Both the position numbers and the translations under genes were made by a program. This document shows, in pieces, positions 1-6,532 of a stretch of 6,673 nt of DNA (positions are counted from its first letter, which is position 1; every line of letters starts with the position of its first letter). Source of the stretch: Abditibacteriota bacterium (GTDB taxonomy: Bacteria > Armatimonadota > UBA5829); contig JAGDDM010000057.1 of the NCBI GenBank assembly GCA_017958015.1, forward strand, positions 1 to 6,673, written 5' to 3'. Under the pieces are notes generated by a model, which was not told the DNA's origin, ran no database searches, and worked only from the letters and a program-made list of their open reading frames with translations.

Positions 1-683
1 CCGCTCCGGAGAACACCGTCTCCGCCATTAAGCTGGCCTGGGTCGAGAACGCCGACGGCACCGAAGTGGATGTCTACTTCACCCGTGACAAGAAGGTCAT
101 GATTTGCCACGACGGAACCACCGGCAGAACCTCCGATTACAATCTGGAAATTCAGAAGTCCACCTTCGCCCAGCTCCGGTGCCTGGACTTCGGTTCCTGG
201 AAGGATCCCAAGTACAAAGGCGAGAAGATGCCCACCCTTCAGGAAGCCCTGGCCGCGGTTCCCAAGGACAAGAAGATTTACGTTGAGCTGAAGAGCACCG
301 ACTTCGAGATGGTCCCGGTTTTGGAAAAGATTCTGGACGTCAGCGGCAAGCGCAAGAACGTTGTGTTCATCAGCTTCGGCTACGACGTGCTGGCCCAAAC
401 GAAAAAGGCCATGCCCGACAGACCCTGCTACTGGCTGCTGGGCGGTGAAATCGGCAACGCCAAGAATGTCTCCGCCAAAGCAAAGGCCGCCGATTTCGAC
501 GGACTCGACGTTCACAGCTCCGGCCTCAACGCCGAGAGCGTGACCAACATTCGGGCCGCGGGACTTTCCGTCCACGCCTGGACCGTTGACAACGGCGACG
601 AGGCCCGCAGACTTCGGGCCCTGAAAGTGGACTCCATCACCACCAACACACCCGCCTATCTTCGCGACGAATTGAAAAAATAA
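1..683 (+). CDS. Glycerophosphodiester phosphodiesterase, 5'-truncated
   Basis: This is the C-terminal part of a GDPD-family TIM-barrel enzyme, which hydrolyses glycerophosphodiesters to an alcohol and glycerol 3-phosphate with a divalent metal. The reading frame is open from base 3 and has no start in the window; the GTG at 66 is an internal valine codon. Seen in order: APENT near the left edge, then TEVDVYFTRD with the E-x-D metal/catalytic pair, then ICHD with the conserved histidine. Further on come YVELKS with a second acidic ligand, DGLDVH, and VHAWTVDN near the C-terminus, all in family order. The HRG motif that normally lies a few residues before APENT falls outside the window, as would any signal peptide, so location (cytoplasm or periplasm) cannot be judged. 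The stop is 15 bases before guaB, which suggests co-transcription. The family is secure; the exact substrate (UgpQ-like or GlpQ-like) is not. Confidence 0.9.
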   Translation, partial: APENTVSAIKLAWVENADGTEVDVYFTRDKKVMICHDGTTGRTSDYNLEIQKSTFAQLRCLDFGSWKDPKYKGEKMPTLQEALAAVPKDKKIYVELKSTDFEMVPVLEKILDVSGKRKNVVFISFGYDVLAQTKKAMPDRPCYWLLGGEIGNAKNVSAKAKAADFDGLDVHSSGLNAESVTNIRAAGLSVHAWTVDNGDEARRLRALKVDSITTNTPAYLRDELKK

Positions 684-698
684 AATAGGAGTAACGTT

Positions 699-2213
699 AT
701 GAGCAACATTCCCGTTGACGGCCTTTCCGCCGCCGAACTGTTCTCCTCCGGCAAAGGTCTCACCTACGATGACTTCATCGTGCTTCCCGGCTACATCGAT
801 TTCCAGGCCAGCGAAGTGGACCTCGAGACCAACGTAACGAGAAACATCAAAATCAAACGCCCGCTGGTAAGCTCCCCCATGGACACCGTCACCGAGTGGA
901 AAATGGCCGCTTATCTCGCCCTTCTGGGCGGCGTGGGCATTATCCACTACAACAACACCATCGACGCCCAGACGGAGCAGGTCCGCAAAGTGAAGCGCTT
1001 CGAGAACGGCTTCATTATCGATCCCGTGGTTGTCTCTCCCGAGGCCACCGTGGGCGAGGTTGAGGCCCTGAAGGAACGCCTCGGCTTCTGCGGCGTCCCG
1101 GTCACCGAAGACGGAACTCTGGGCTCCAAGCTGGTGGGTATCGTCACAAACAGAGACATCGACTTCGAGAAGGACCTCTCCCGCAAAGTCTCCGAGGTTA
1201 TGACCACCGATTTGGTGGTTGCCAAGGAAGGCATCGACCTCCACGGCGCCAACCAGATTCTCAAAAAGAGCAAGAAGGGCAAACTGCCGGTTGTGGACGA
1301 CAACTTCCACCTGACAGCCCTCCTCTCCCGCAAGGATTTGCTGAAGAACAAGGACTATCCCTACGCTTCCAAGAGCAACGGCAAGCAGCTCATCGTGGGC
1401 GCCGCCGTCTCCACCCGTCCCGAGGACAGAGACAGGGTTGAGGCTCTGGTGGCCGCCGGCGCGGACATCATTCTTATCGACTCCGCCCAGGGCTACTCCG
1501 CCTTCCAGATTGACATGCTGAAGTTCATCAAAGAGAACTTCCCCGGCGTGGACGTCATCGCCGGCAACGTTGTCACCATGGCCCAGTCCAAGGCCCTTAT
1601 CGAGGCCGGCGCGGACGCTCTCCGTGTGGGCATGGGTCCCGGCTCCATCTGCATCGCCCAGAACATGATGGCTGTGGGCAGACCCCAGGCCTCCGCGGTT
1701 TACCACTGCGCCCGCTACGCCAAGGACTTCGGCGTGTCCGTCATCGCCGACGGCGGCATTCAGGGCATCGGCCACATCGCCAAGGCTATGTCCATCGGCG
1801 CCTCCGCGGTTATGGCCGGCTATCTGCTCGCGGGTACCAGCGAAGCCCCCGGCGAGTACTTCTACGAGAACGGTATGCGTGTTAAGCGCTACCGGGGCAT
1901 GGCCAGCGTGGAAGCCATGGAAGTGGGCGGCGGCAAACGCTACCTCAATGAGGAAGTAAACAAGAACGTCGTTGTTCCTCAGGGCGTGTCCGGCACCGTT
2001 CTGGACAGAGGCTCCCTGGTTGACTACGTGCCCTACCTCATGAAGGGACTCCAGCAGAGCTATCAGGATATGGGCTACATCAACAACAAACTCGTCAGAG
2101 AAGCCCTTTACAGCGACAAACTCAGATTCGAACACCGCACCGCGGCGGCTCAGGCGGAGGGAAGCGTTCACAGCCTCTACTCCTACAGAGAGCCCAAGTT
2201 CGGCATCAGATAA
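699..2213 (+). CDS. guaB: Inosine-5'-monophosphate dehydrogenase, eukaryote-like type
   Basis: IMP dehydrogenase oxidises IMP to XMP with NAD+, the committed step of guanine nucleotide synthesis, in the cytoplasm. The 504-residue protein has the full architecture. An N-terminal barrel segment carries LTYDDFIVLPGY and SSPMDTVTE. A CBS pair (roughly residues 105-220) contains GIVTNRDIDF and KKGKLPVVDD. The catalytic barrel follows, with IDSAQGYS, the GPGSIC loop (Cys318 as nucleophile), VIADGGI and EAPGEYF. The mobile flap has the Arg414-Tyr415 dyad and PQGVSG (Gln428). ATG 699 is chosen because AGGAG (687-691) precedes it by 7 bases and the N-terminus aligns with family members. As recalled, the sequence follows human IMPDH2 more closely than E. 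coli GuaB: GRPQA-AVY, YRGM-S--AM, QGVSG and a VHSL-SY ending. An oddity is CIAQ after the catalytic cysteine, where Thr normally sits at the third position. It is probably in an operon with the upstream phosphodiesterase. Confidence 0.97.
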   Translation: MSNIPVDGLSAAELFSSGKGLTYDDFIVLPGYIDFQASEVDLETNVTRNIKIKRPLVSSPMDTVTEWKMAAYLALLGGVGIIHYNNTIDAQTEQVRKVKRFENGFIIDPVVVSPEATVGEVEALKERLGFCGVPVTEDGTLGSKLVGIVTNRDIDFEKDLSRKVSEVMTTDLVVAKEGIDLHGANQILKKSKKGKLPVVDDNFHLTALLSRKDLLKNKDYPYASKSNGKQLIVGAAVSTRPEDRDRVEALVAAGADIILIDSAQGYSAFQIDMLKFIKENFPGVDVIAGNVVTMAQSKALIEAGADALRVGMGPGSICIAQNMMAVGRPQASAVYHCARYAKDFGVSVIADGGIQGIGHIAKAMSIGASAVMAGYLLAGTSEAPGEYFYENGMRVKRYRGMASVEAMEVGGGKRYLNEEVNKNVVVPQGVSGTVLDRGSLVDYVPYLMKGLQQSYQDMGYINNKLVREALYSDKLRFEHRTAAAQAEGSVHSLYSYREPKFGIR

Positions 2214-2230
2214 ACAACATTTATAAAGCA

Positions 2231-2273
2231 CGGGAACGGACCGCGGCGCGGTTCGTTCCCGATTGATTGTTTT
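2231..2273 (+). terminator. Hairpin terminator (or attenuator) after guaB
   Basis: Bases 2231-2261 form a 14-bp stem with one G-T wobble and a 3-base loop. The arms begin CGGGAACG and end CGTTCCCG. The stem is followed by ATTGATTGTTTT, a T-rich but interrupted tract. It lies 17 bases after the guaB stop, as expected for an intrinsic terminator. It ends only 17 bases before the murJ ATG, so it may also act as an attenuator in the murJ leader. The hairpin is certain from the sequence; its efficiency is unknown because the T-tract is weak. Confidence 0.75.
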
Positions 2274-2278
2274 GCGCA

Positions 2279-4570
2279 ATGACTGACAACAACACAAAAG
2301 GTCCATCAAACAAAGCGGTAACCCGAGCGGCGGGTCTTATGATGGTGGCCATTCTCGCCAGCCGCCTCCTGGGTCTCTTCCGGGACATGGCAATGGCGGG
2401 CAAGTTCGGCCAGGGGGCTCTCGTCAGCGCCTACACCGTCTCCTTCAACTTGCCGGACCTCCTCTATTTCTTCCTCTCCAGCGGCGCCCTTTCCGGCGCT
2501 TTCATTCCGGTTTTCACGGAAAAACTCACCACCGGCAAAAAGAAAGAGGGCTGGGAAATATTCAGCATTATCCTCTGCTTTATGCTGCTGGTTCTGGGCG
2601 GCTTCGTCATTCTCACGGAGATATACGCCGCGCCCCTGGTTAAAACCCTGGTGGCTCCGGGCTACGCCCACGACGACCCGGAACTGATTGCCCTCATCGT
2701 CAAGCTAACCCGAATCGTCCTCCCCTGCCAGGTATTCTTCTTCCTGGGCGGCCTTATGATGGGCACCCTGGAATCGAGACAGAACTTCAAGGCCAGAGCC
2801 GCGGGACCGGTGATATACAATCTGGGCATCATCTTCGGCGTCCTGTTTCTGAGCAAATATTTCAGCATCGCCGGCCTTTCCTGGGGCGCTCTGATCGGCG
2901 CCTTTGTGGGCAACATCCTTTTCCCCTACTACCACCTGCGCAAAGAGGGCTACGAGTTCTACCCCAGCCTCAATCTGCGGCACCCCGGCGTTGTTAAAGT
3001 GGCAATTCTCGCCGTGCCGGTTATCCTGGGTCTCAGCCTGCCCCAGATAGACGTCATCATCAACCGTTGGTTCGCCACTTGGGTCTCCGAGGACGCCCCC
3101 GGCGCCCTCAACTATGCCAACCGGCTTATGCAGGTGCCCCTGGGTGTATTCGCCCAGGCCGCCGGCACAGCAATTTTGCCGACTCTGGCCGCCTACGCCG
3201 CTCAGGGCCGCATAGACAAACTCCGGGACAGCCTTTCCTTCGGCCTTCGGTCGGTGCTGGCTCTCAACATTCCCGCCTCCTTCTTCCTGGCTGTTCTGGC
3301 GGATCCCATCGTCCGCACGGTGTACATGCACGGCCGCTTCACCTCCGCCGACGTGGGCATGACCGCTTTCACTCTGGCCATGTACAGCGTGGGCATCTTC
3401 GCCTGGGCGGGTCAGGCCATCGTGGCCCGGGGCTTCTTCGCCTTGCAGGACACGGTGACCCCGGTTGTCATAGGCTCCGTTGTCACCGTCATTTTCGTGC
3501 CCATGAACATTCTGCTGGTTAAGCCCCTGGGCACCGGCGGTCTCGCTCTCGCCACCTCCCTCATGGCGGCGCTGCACCTGGCGCTCCTCATATTCTGCCT
3601 CCGCAAACGCATCGGCGGCATGGACGGCAAGCGGGTTATGACCTCCGCCGTGAAGATTACCGCCGCCTCGGTGGTCATGTCCCTTGTCTGTCTGGGACTC
3701 ATGCTCTGCTTCGCGAGAACCATGGGCACCCACAGACTCCAGTTCGGCGACGTGAAGAACGTAAACGAAGCGGTTGTGGCCATGGCCGCGGACGGGGAGA
3801 CATTCCCCACGGGCACTTTCGGAGCGGAGACAACCAAGGCCATCGCCGCCGGCAACGCCATGAAAGCCCTTGAGGGCAACATGCGCATGGGTCTTATAAA
3901 CGCACTGAACGGGAAAATCGACGACGGTTCTCTCCTCAAATACATCGACAACTCCATGCCCAAGAAGATTCGCAAGGCGAAAGACGTTGACCCGAAAAAC
4001 GCTTCCCGCCGGGTTTTGGAAGAGCTGCTTCCCGGCTGCGTCGCTCCCGTGACTCCCGAAGCCGCCTTCGTTCGCGCCGTTAAGAACACAAAAGTCATCG
4101 AGCGGGCGAATAATTACGAGCTTCTCGCCGAGGACCTCACCAATCCCGTGAAGGCGGCGGACCTCATCGCAAACGGCGACACCGAGATAGCCGAAGCCCT
4201 CCGAACCGACCTCGCGCCCTCGGTTTTGGGCGAAATCACCGCCTACGACAGGGCCGCCAAGGAAGCGGAGGAGTCGGAAAAGGACTTCCTCCACGACCTG
4301 AACATCGCCATAACAACCAAGGACCTGGCGGGCGCGGGAATCGTGAACGTGAAAGCCAACCGAGAATATCTGGCGCAAAAATATCCCGACTTCGTGACGC
4401 TGAAGCCGGTGTGGAGAGTGGAGAGCAAATCCGCCTCCGCCGCGGAAGTGCTCATCACCATGTTTATCGCCTCGCTGGTGTACTTCGTTACGCTGAAACT
4501 GCTGAAGGCGGAAGAAGCGGATGTGGTGATGAATACGGTGAAACGGCGCCTGAGCCGCAAAAAAGAATAA
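2279..4570 (+). CDS. murJ: Lipid II flippase MurJ (MviN family) with a large insertion
   Basis: MurJ flips undecaprenyl-pyrophosphate-linked lipid II across the inner membrane for peptidoglycan synthesis. The 763-residue protein begins with the family signature ASRLLGLFRD (Arg29, Arg35), then SSGALSGAFIPVF in segment 2 and NYANRLMQVPLGV with Arg282, equivalent to E. coli Arg270. Thirteen hydrophobic segments lie between about residues 15 and 480, and a final one at about 721-742 is followed by a basic tail, giving the family's 14. Typical members have roughly 500-530 residues; the excess is a block of about 240 residues between segments 13 and 14. ATG 2279 is chosen because it leaves a normal short N-terminal tail. 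The alternatives are TTG 2267 and ATG 2339, which would cut into segment 1. None has a visible Shine-Dalgarno sequence. The residues matching E. coli Asp39 and Arg52 are Ser50 and Tyr63. A strong terminator follows directly. Confidence 0.93.
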   Translation: MTDNNTKGPSNKAVTRAAGLMMVAILASRLLGLFRDMAMAGKFGQGALVSAYTVSFNLPDLLYFFLSSGALSGAFIPVFTEKLTTGKKKEGWEIFSIILCFMLLVLGGFVILTEIYAAPLVKTLVAPGYAHDDPELIALIVKLTRIVLPCQVFFFLGGLMMGTLESRQNFKARAAGPVIYNLGIIFGVLFLSKYFSIAGLSWGALIGAFVGNILFPYYHLRKEGYEFYPSLNLRHPGVVKVAILAVPVILGLSLPQIDVIINRWFATWVSEDAPGALNYANRLMQVPLGVFAQAAGTAILPTLAAYAAQGRIDKLRDSLSFGLRSVLALNIPASFFLAVLADPIVRTVYMHGRFTSADVGMTAFTLAMYSVGIFAWAGQAIVARGFFALQDTVTPVVIGSVVTVIFVPMNILLVKPLGTGGLALATSLMAALHLALLIFCLRKRIGGMDGKRVMTSAVKITAASVVMSLVCLGLMLCFARTMGTHRLQFGDVKNVNEAVVAMAADGETFPTGTFGAETTKAIAAGNAMKALEGNMRMGLINALNGKIDDGSLLKYIDNSMPKKIRKAKDVDPKNASRRVLEELLPGCVAPVTPEAAFVRAVKNTKVIERANNYELLAEDLTNPVKAADLIANGDTEIAEALRTDLAPSVLGEITAYDRAAKEAEESEKDFLHDLNIAITTKDLAGAGIVNVKANREYLAQKYPDFVTLKPVWRVESKSASAAEVLITMFIASLVYFVTLKLLKAEEADVVMNTVKRRLSRKKE
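3725..4438 (+). other. Extracytoplasmic insertion domain within MurJ (residues about 483-720)
   Basis: This in-frame stretch encodes about 238 residues with no strongly hydrophobic segment, rich in Ala, Lys, Glu and Asp and apparently mostly helical (for example NAMKALEGNMRMGLINAL and YDRAAKEAEESEKDF). It begins after segment 13, which ends near CLGLMLCFART, and finishes before segment 14, VLITMFIASLVYF. In the known MurJ topology (N-terminus inside, 14 segments) the 13-14 loop faces the periplasm or outside. The basic C-terminal tail after segment 14 agrees with a cytoplasmic end. I recognise no domain family and see no catalytic motif. There is a single cysteine (Cys587). The reading frame is uninterrupted, so a frameshift artefact is unlikely. 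Confidence 0.8.
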
Positions 4571-4571
4571 C

Positions 4572-4608
4572 AAAAAAAATCGGCTCCCGAAAGGGAGCCT
4601 GTTTTTTT
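4572..4608. terminator. Bidirectional intrinsic terminator between murJ and the LRR gene
   Basis: A perfect 7-bp stem, GGCTCCC (4582-4588) with GGGAGCC (4593-4599), closes a GAAA tetraloop. Seven Ts (4602-4608) follow on the plus strand and eight As (4572-4579) precede it, so the minus strand also reads hairpin then T-tract. It begins 1 base after the murJ stop. The plus-strand T-tract supplies two bases of the LRR gene's TAA stop (4607-4609). This arrangement is typical of a shared terminator for convergent genes. Confidence 0.95.
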
Positions 4609-5233
4609 ACTTTTTCACATCGCACTCGATGTCTCTGAGGTTCGTCATCTTGTTGAGAACGGGCCAAGGGCTTGTTTTGAATGGGTTGCGCTTGATGTCC
4701 AGTTCCCGGAGACCGGTGAGATTGTTGAAGTTCGCCGGGAGGGCGGTGAGTTTGTTGCCGCTCATATCCAGCTCCCGGAGGTTTTTGAGCTTCATGAAGC
4801 TGTCGGGGAGCGCGGAGATGTTGTTGTCCTCCAGGTCCAGCTCCCGAAGAGCTGCCAGGTCGCCGAAGTTCTTGGGCAGCGCGGTGATGTTGTTGCCGGA
4901 GAGGTCCAACTCAACGAGCTTGGTGAGCTTGGCGAAGTTCAGGGGCAGGAAAGTGACGGCGTTGCCGGAGAGGTCCAGCTTCCGCAGATTGACGAAATCG
5001 GCGATACAGGCGGGAACCTTGGATATTCCCATCTTCTCAAGGTCAAGCTCCGTAACGTGCTTGCCCACGGTCTTGACCGCTTTCGCGTCCTCGAAGGCGG
5101 CGGGGTCGGTACCGTTAATTTTGGCCAAGGTGTCCAAGGCGTTGTATTCCGCGGCCACCACTCCGAAGGAGTTGGCGAAAGCGGCTGTGCCCAGCGCGAG
5201 AATCAGCGCGGCGATTGCGAGTATTCTTTTCAT
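4607..5233 (-). CDS. Small exported leucine-rich-repeat protein
   Basis: This 208-residue protein has a clear Sec signal peptide: MKR, a hydrophobic core (ILAIAALILALGTA) and an AFA-N cleavage site after about residue 20. There is no lipobox cysteine, no sorting motif and no later membrane segment, so it should be periplasmic or secreted. Residues 21-59 form an N-terminal cap region. Residues 60-198 are six leucine-rich repeats of the LxxLDLSGNxITALPxxFxxLxx type, exactly 23 residues each except the last (24). A 10-residue end follows. LRR arcs bind proteins or other ligands; no enzyme domain is present and the partner is unknown. The start is supported by AAAGGAG (5242-5248) 8 bases upstream of ATG and by the signal peptide beginning there. 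It lies 61 bases after fic with no terminator between and may share its transcript; I see no convincing promoter of its own. Confidence 0.9.
   Translation of the reverse strand: MKRILAIAALILALGTAAFANSFGVVAAEYNALDTLAKINGTDPAAFEDAKAVKTVGKHVTELDLEKMGISKVPACIADFVNLRKLDLSGNAVTFLPLNFAKLTKLVELDLSGNNITALPKNFGDLAALRELDLEDNNISALPDSFMKLKNLRELDMSGNKLTALPANFNNLTGLRELDIKRNPFKTSPWPVLNKMTNLRDIECDVKK
4640..5056 (-). repeat. In-phase tandem repeats of 69 bp encoding the LRR units
   Basis: The motif around GTCCAGCTCCCG (plus-strand reading) recurs at 4697, 4766, 4835, 4904, 4973 and, more diverged, 5042, each exactly 69 bases apart. It encodes the LDLSGN part of each LRR unit. The middle units also share TTGTTGCCGGAGAGGTCCA-like stretches. 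The even spacing suggests growth by duplication of a 23-codon module; the differences show the copies are no longer identical. Confidence 0.85.
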
Positions 5234-5294
5234 AATATACTCTCCTTTCGTTTTTTTTTGTTTTTACGTTAATATTTGTAATATAGTTCCCGGT

Positions 5295-6440
5295 CTATGT
5301 ATCCTTCTTAAGAATGTTCAGATATTCTTCGTAAGAGTAGACACGGGCTTTACCGGATTTGGCGGACTGCCGCAAAATGCCTTTGTCGCAAAGCAAAGCG
5401 ATATACTTCGCCGTGCCGTTGCGGGACAGTCCCAGGGCGGCAGCGGTTTCGGAAGTTTCGATAATGGGATTCCGCTCGATGTAAGCAAACAACTTCATTA
5501 TATTCTCCCGGGAGCGGGAGGAAACGTCCGCCAGCTTAGCCTCACTCCGCCGGCGCAAAGCGGTCAGGCGGTCGATCGTCTCCACCGCGTCCTTGGCGGT
5601 TAAGGCGACACCCCGCAGGAAAAACTTCACCCACTGCTCGTAATTGCCGGTTCGGCGCACCTCGCCCATTCTGTCGTAATACTCGATTCGGTTCAGCTTC
5701 AGGTAGCAGGACAGATACAGCACCGGAGAGGATATGACCTTCGCCCACATAAGAAACAGCGTTATCAAAAGCCGTCCCAGGCGTCCGTTCCCGTCGAGGA
5801 AGGGGTGAATCGTCTCGAACTGATAGTGAATCAAAGCCGCCTTGATAAGGGGGTCCGTACCGTCATCGGCATTCATGTATTTCTCCGAATCCGACATGCA
5901 CTCAACCATATCCTGGGGATTCGGCGGAACATACAGAGCGTTTTTAAGTGTGCACCCGGCGGGACCGATCCAATTCCGGGAGACGCGAAACTCACCGGGG
6001 GTCTTGTCGCCGCCCCGAACGCTGTTCATCAGCACCGCGTGAATCTCCCGAATGAGCCTGTTGCAAAGGGGAAGGGCATTCAGACGCTCCTCGGCGAAGT
6101 TAATCGCCCGAACGTAATTCACCACGTCCGACACATCCGCGTTGACGTTTTCGTCAAGCTCCGGATTAAGCACATCCTCGAGAGTGCACTGCGTCCCCTC
6201 GATTTGGGAAGACACCAGCGCCTCTTTCCGAACATACATAGATATGAACAAATCCATGTTCGGAATACGCTCCGCCAAACCGTTCAGCAAGGCGAGACTC
6301 GAGTGGGCGTCCACCAACAACTCTCGGGCTTCATCGTCGATTTCGATATCCGGCTTCGGAGGCAGCGCCGCGGGCAGAAAAGAAAAATATTCCGCTTCCC
6401 CGTCGAGATTCCGAATCCTTTTTCCGGCTCGGTTTTCCAT
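5295..6440 (-). CDS. Fic-family protein (predicted AMP transferase) with C-terminal winged helix
   Basis: Fic proteins transfer a nucleotide part, usually AMP from ATP, to hydroxyl side chains of target proteins. The 381-residue protein shows a Fic_N-like N-terminal region (about 1-105). This contains the inhibitory motif SSQIEG (Ser77, Glu81, Gly82), whose glutamate pairs with the second arginine of the active site in class II Fic proteins. The catalytic motif HPFLDGNGRLGR is complete at 212-223 (His212, Asp216, Asn218, Arg220, Arg223). The segment ALYVPP (169-173) fits the target-docking flap. Residues about 310-372 form a winged-helix domain (ETAAALGLSRNGTAKYI). All catalytic residues are present, so it is probably active but autoinhibited. 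ATG 6440 is supported by AAAGGAGG (6447-6454) 6 bases upstream and by a near-consensus promoter. The stop is TAG at 5295-5297. The target is unknown. No separate antitoxin gene is visible within the window, which agrees with inhibition within the protein. Confidence 0.95.
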   Translation of the reverse strand: MENRAGKRIRNLDGEAEYFSFLPAALPPKPDIEIDDEARELLVDAHSSLALLNGLAERIPNMDLFISMYVRKEALVSSQIEGTQCTLEDVLNPELDENVNADVSDVVNYVRAINFAEERLNALPLCNRLIREIHAVLMNSVRGGDKTPGEFRVSRNWIGPAGCTLKNALYVPPNPQDMVECMSDSEKYMNADDGTDPLIKAALIHYQFETIHPFLDGNGRLGRLLITLFLMWAKVISSPVLYLSCYLKLNRIEYYDRMGEVRRTGNYEQWVKFFLRGVALTAKDAVETIDRLTALRRRSEAKLADVSSRSRENIMKLFAYIERNPIIETSETAAALGLSRNGTAKYIALLCDKGILRQSAKSGKARVYSYEEYLNILKKDT

Positions 6441-6472
6441 ACCGCGCCTCCTTTCGTGAGTTTTTGTACCCC

Positions 6473-6501
6473 ATTATAGCAGAGAAAACGCACAAAGTCA
6501 A
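6473..6501 (-). promoter_or_regulatory. Sigma-70-type promoter of fic
   Basis: Read on the minus strand, TTGACT (6496-6501) and a perfect TATAAT (6473-6478) are separated by 17 bases. The expected transcription start is near 6466, giving a leader of about 25 bases that includes AAAGGAGG. The left arm of an adjacent palindrome fills most of the spacer, so a protein bound there would block RNA polymerase. Confidence 0.85.
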
Positions 6502-6519
6502 TGTTTTGTGAGTTTTCTC
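6482..6519. promoter_or_regulatory. Proximal 38-bp palindrome, likely operator at the fic promoter
   Basis: Arm GAGAAAACGCACAAA (6482-6496) and arm TTTGTGAGTTTTCTC (6505-6519) are inverted repeats matching at 14 of 15 positions around an 8-base centre. It overlaps the spacer and -35 hexamer of the fic promoter. The layout is that of a binding site for a dimeric repressor; the Fic winged-helix domain is a candidate binder. No T-tract follows and it precedes the transcript start, so a terminator is unlikely. Confidence 0.75.
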
Positions 6520-6532
6520 ATTAAATTTTCGG

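Noticed and set aside
66..683. GTG at 66 as a true start of the phosphodiesterase
   Set aside because: Family-conserved residues (APENT and the E of E-x-D) are encoded upstream in the same frame, so the gene is truncated by the window edge.
2705..4573. Antisense open frame of 622 codons opposite murJ
   Set aside because: Its codons are the exact reverse complements of murJ codons, and it stays open because murJ does not use TTA, CTA or TCA there; it ends exactly at the murJ CTA codon at 2705-2707. Its product is rich in His, Gly and Glu with no recognisable domain.
5271..5285. TATATT or AATATT as the -10 of a separate LRR promoter
   Set aside because: No -35-like hexamer lies at 16-18 bases upstream of either; the region is simply AT-rich.
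4629..5603. Plus-strand open frame of 324 codons across the LRR gene and the end of fic
   Set aside because: Its repetitive SSRR-like product merely mirrors the 69-bp LRR repeats, and it overlaps two well-supported genes on the other strand.
5805..6479. Plus-strand open frame of 224 codons opposite fic
   Set aside because: It is antisense to the well-conserved Fic catalytic region, has no good ribosome site and no recognisable motif.
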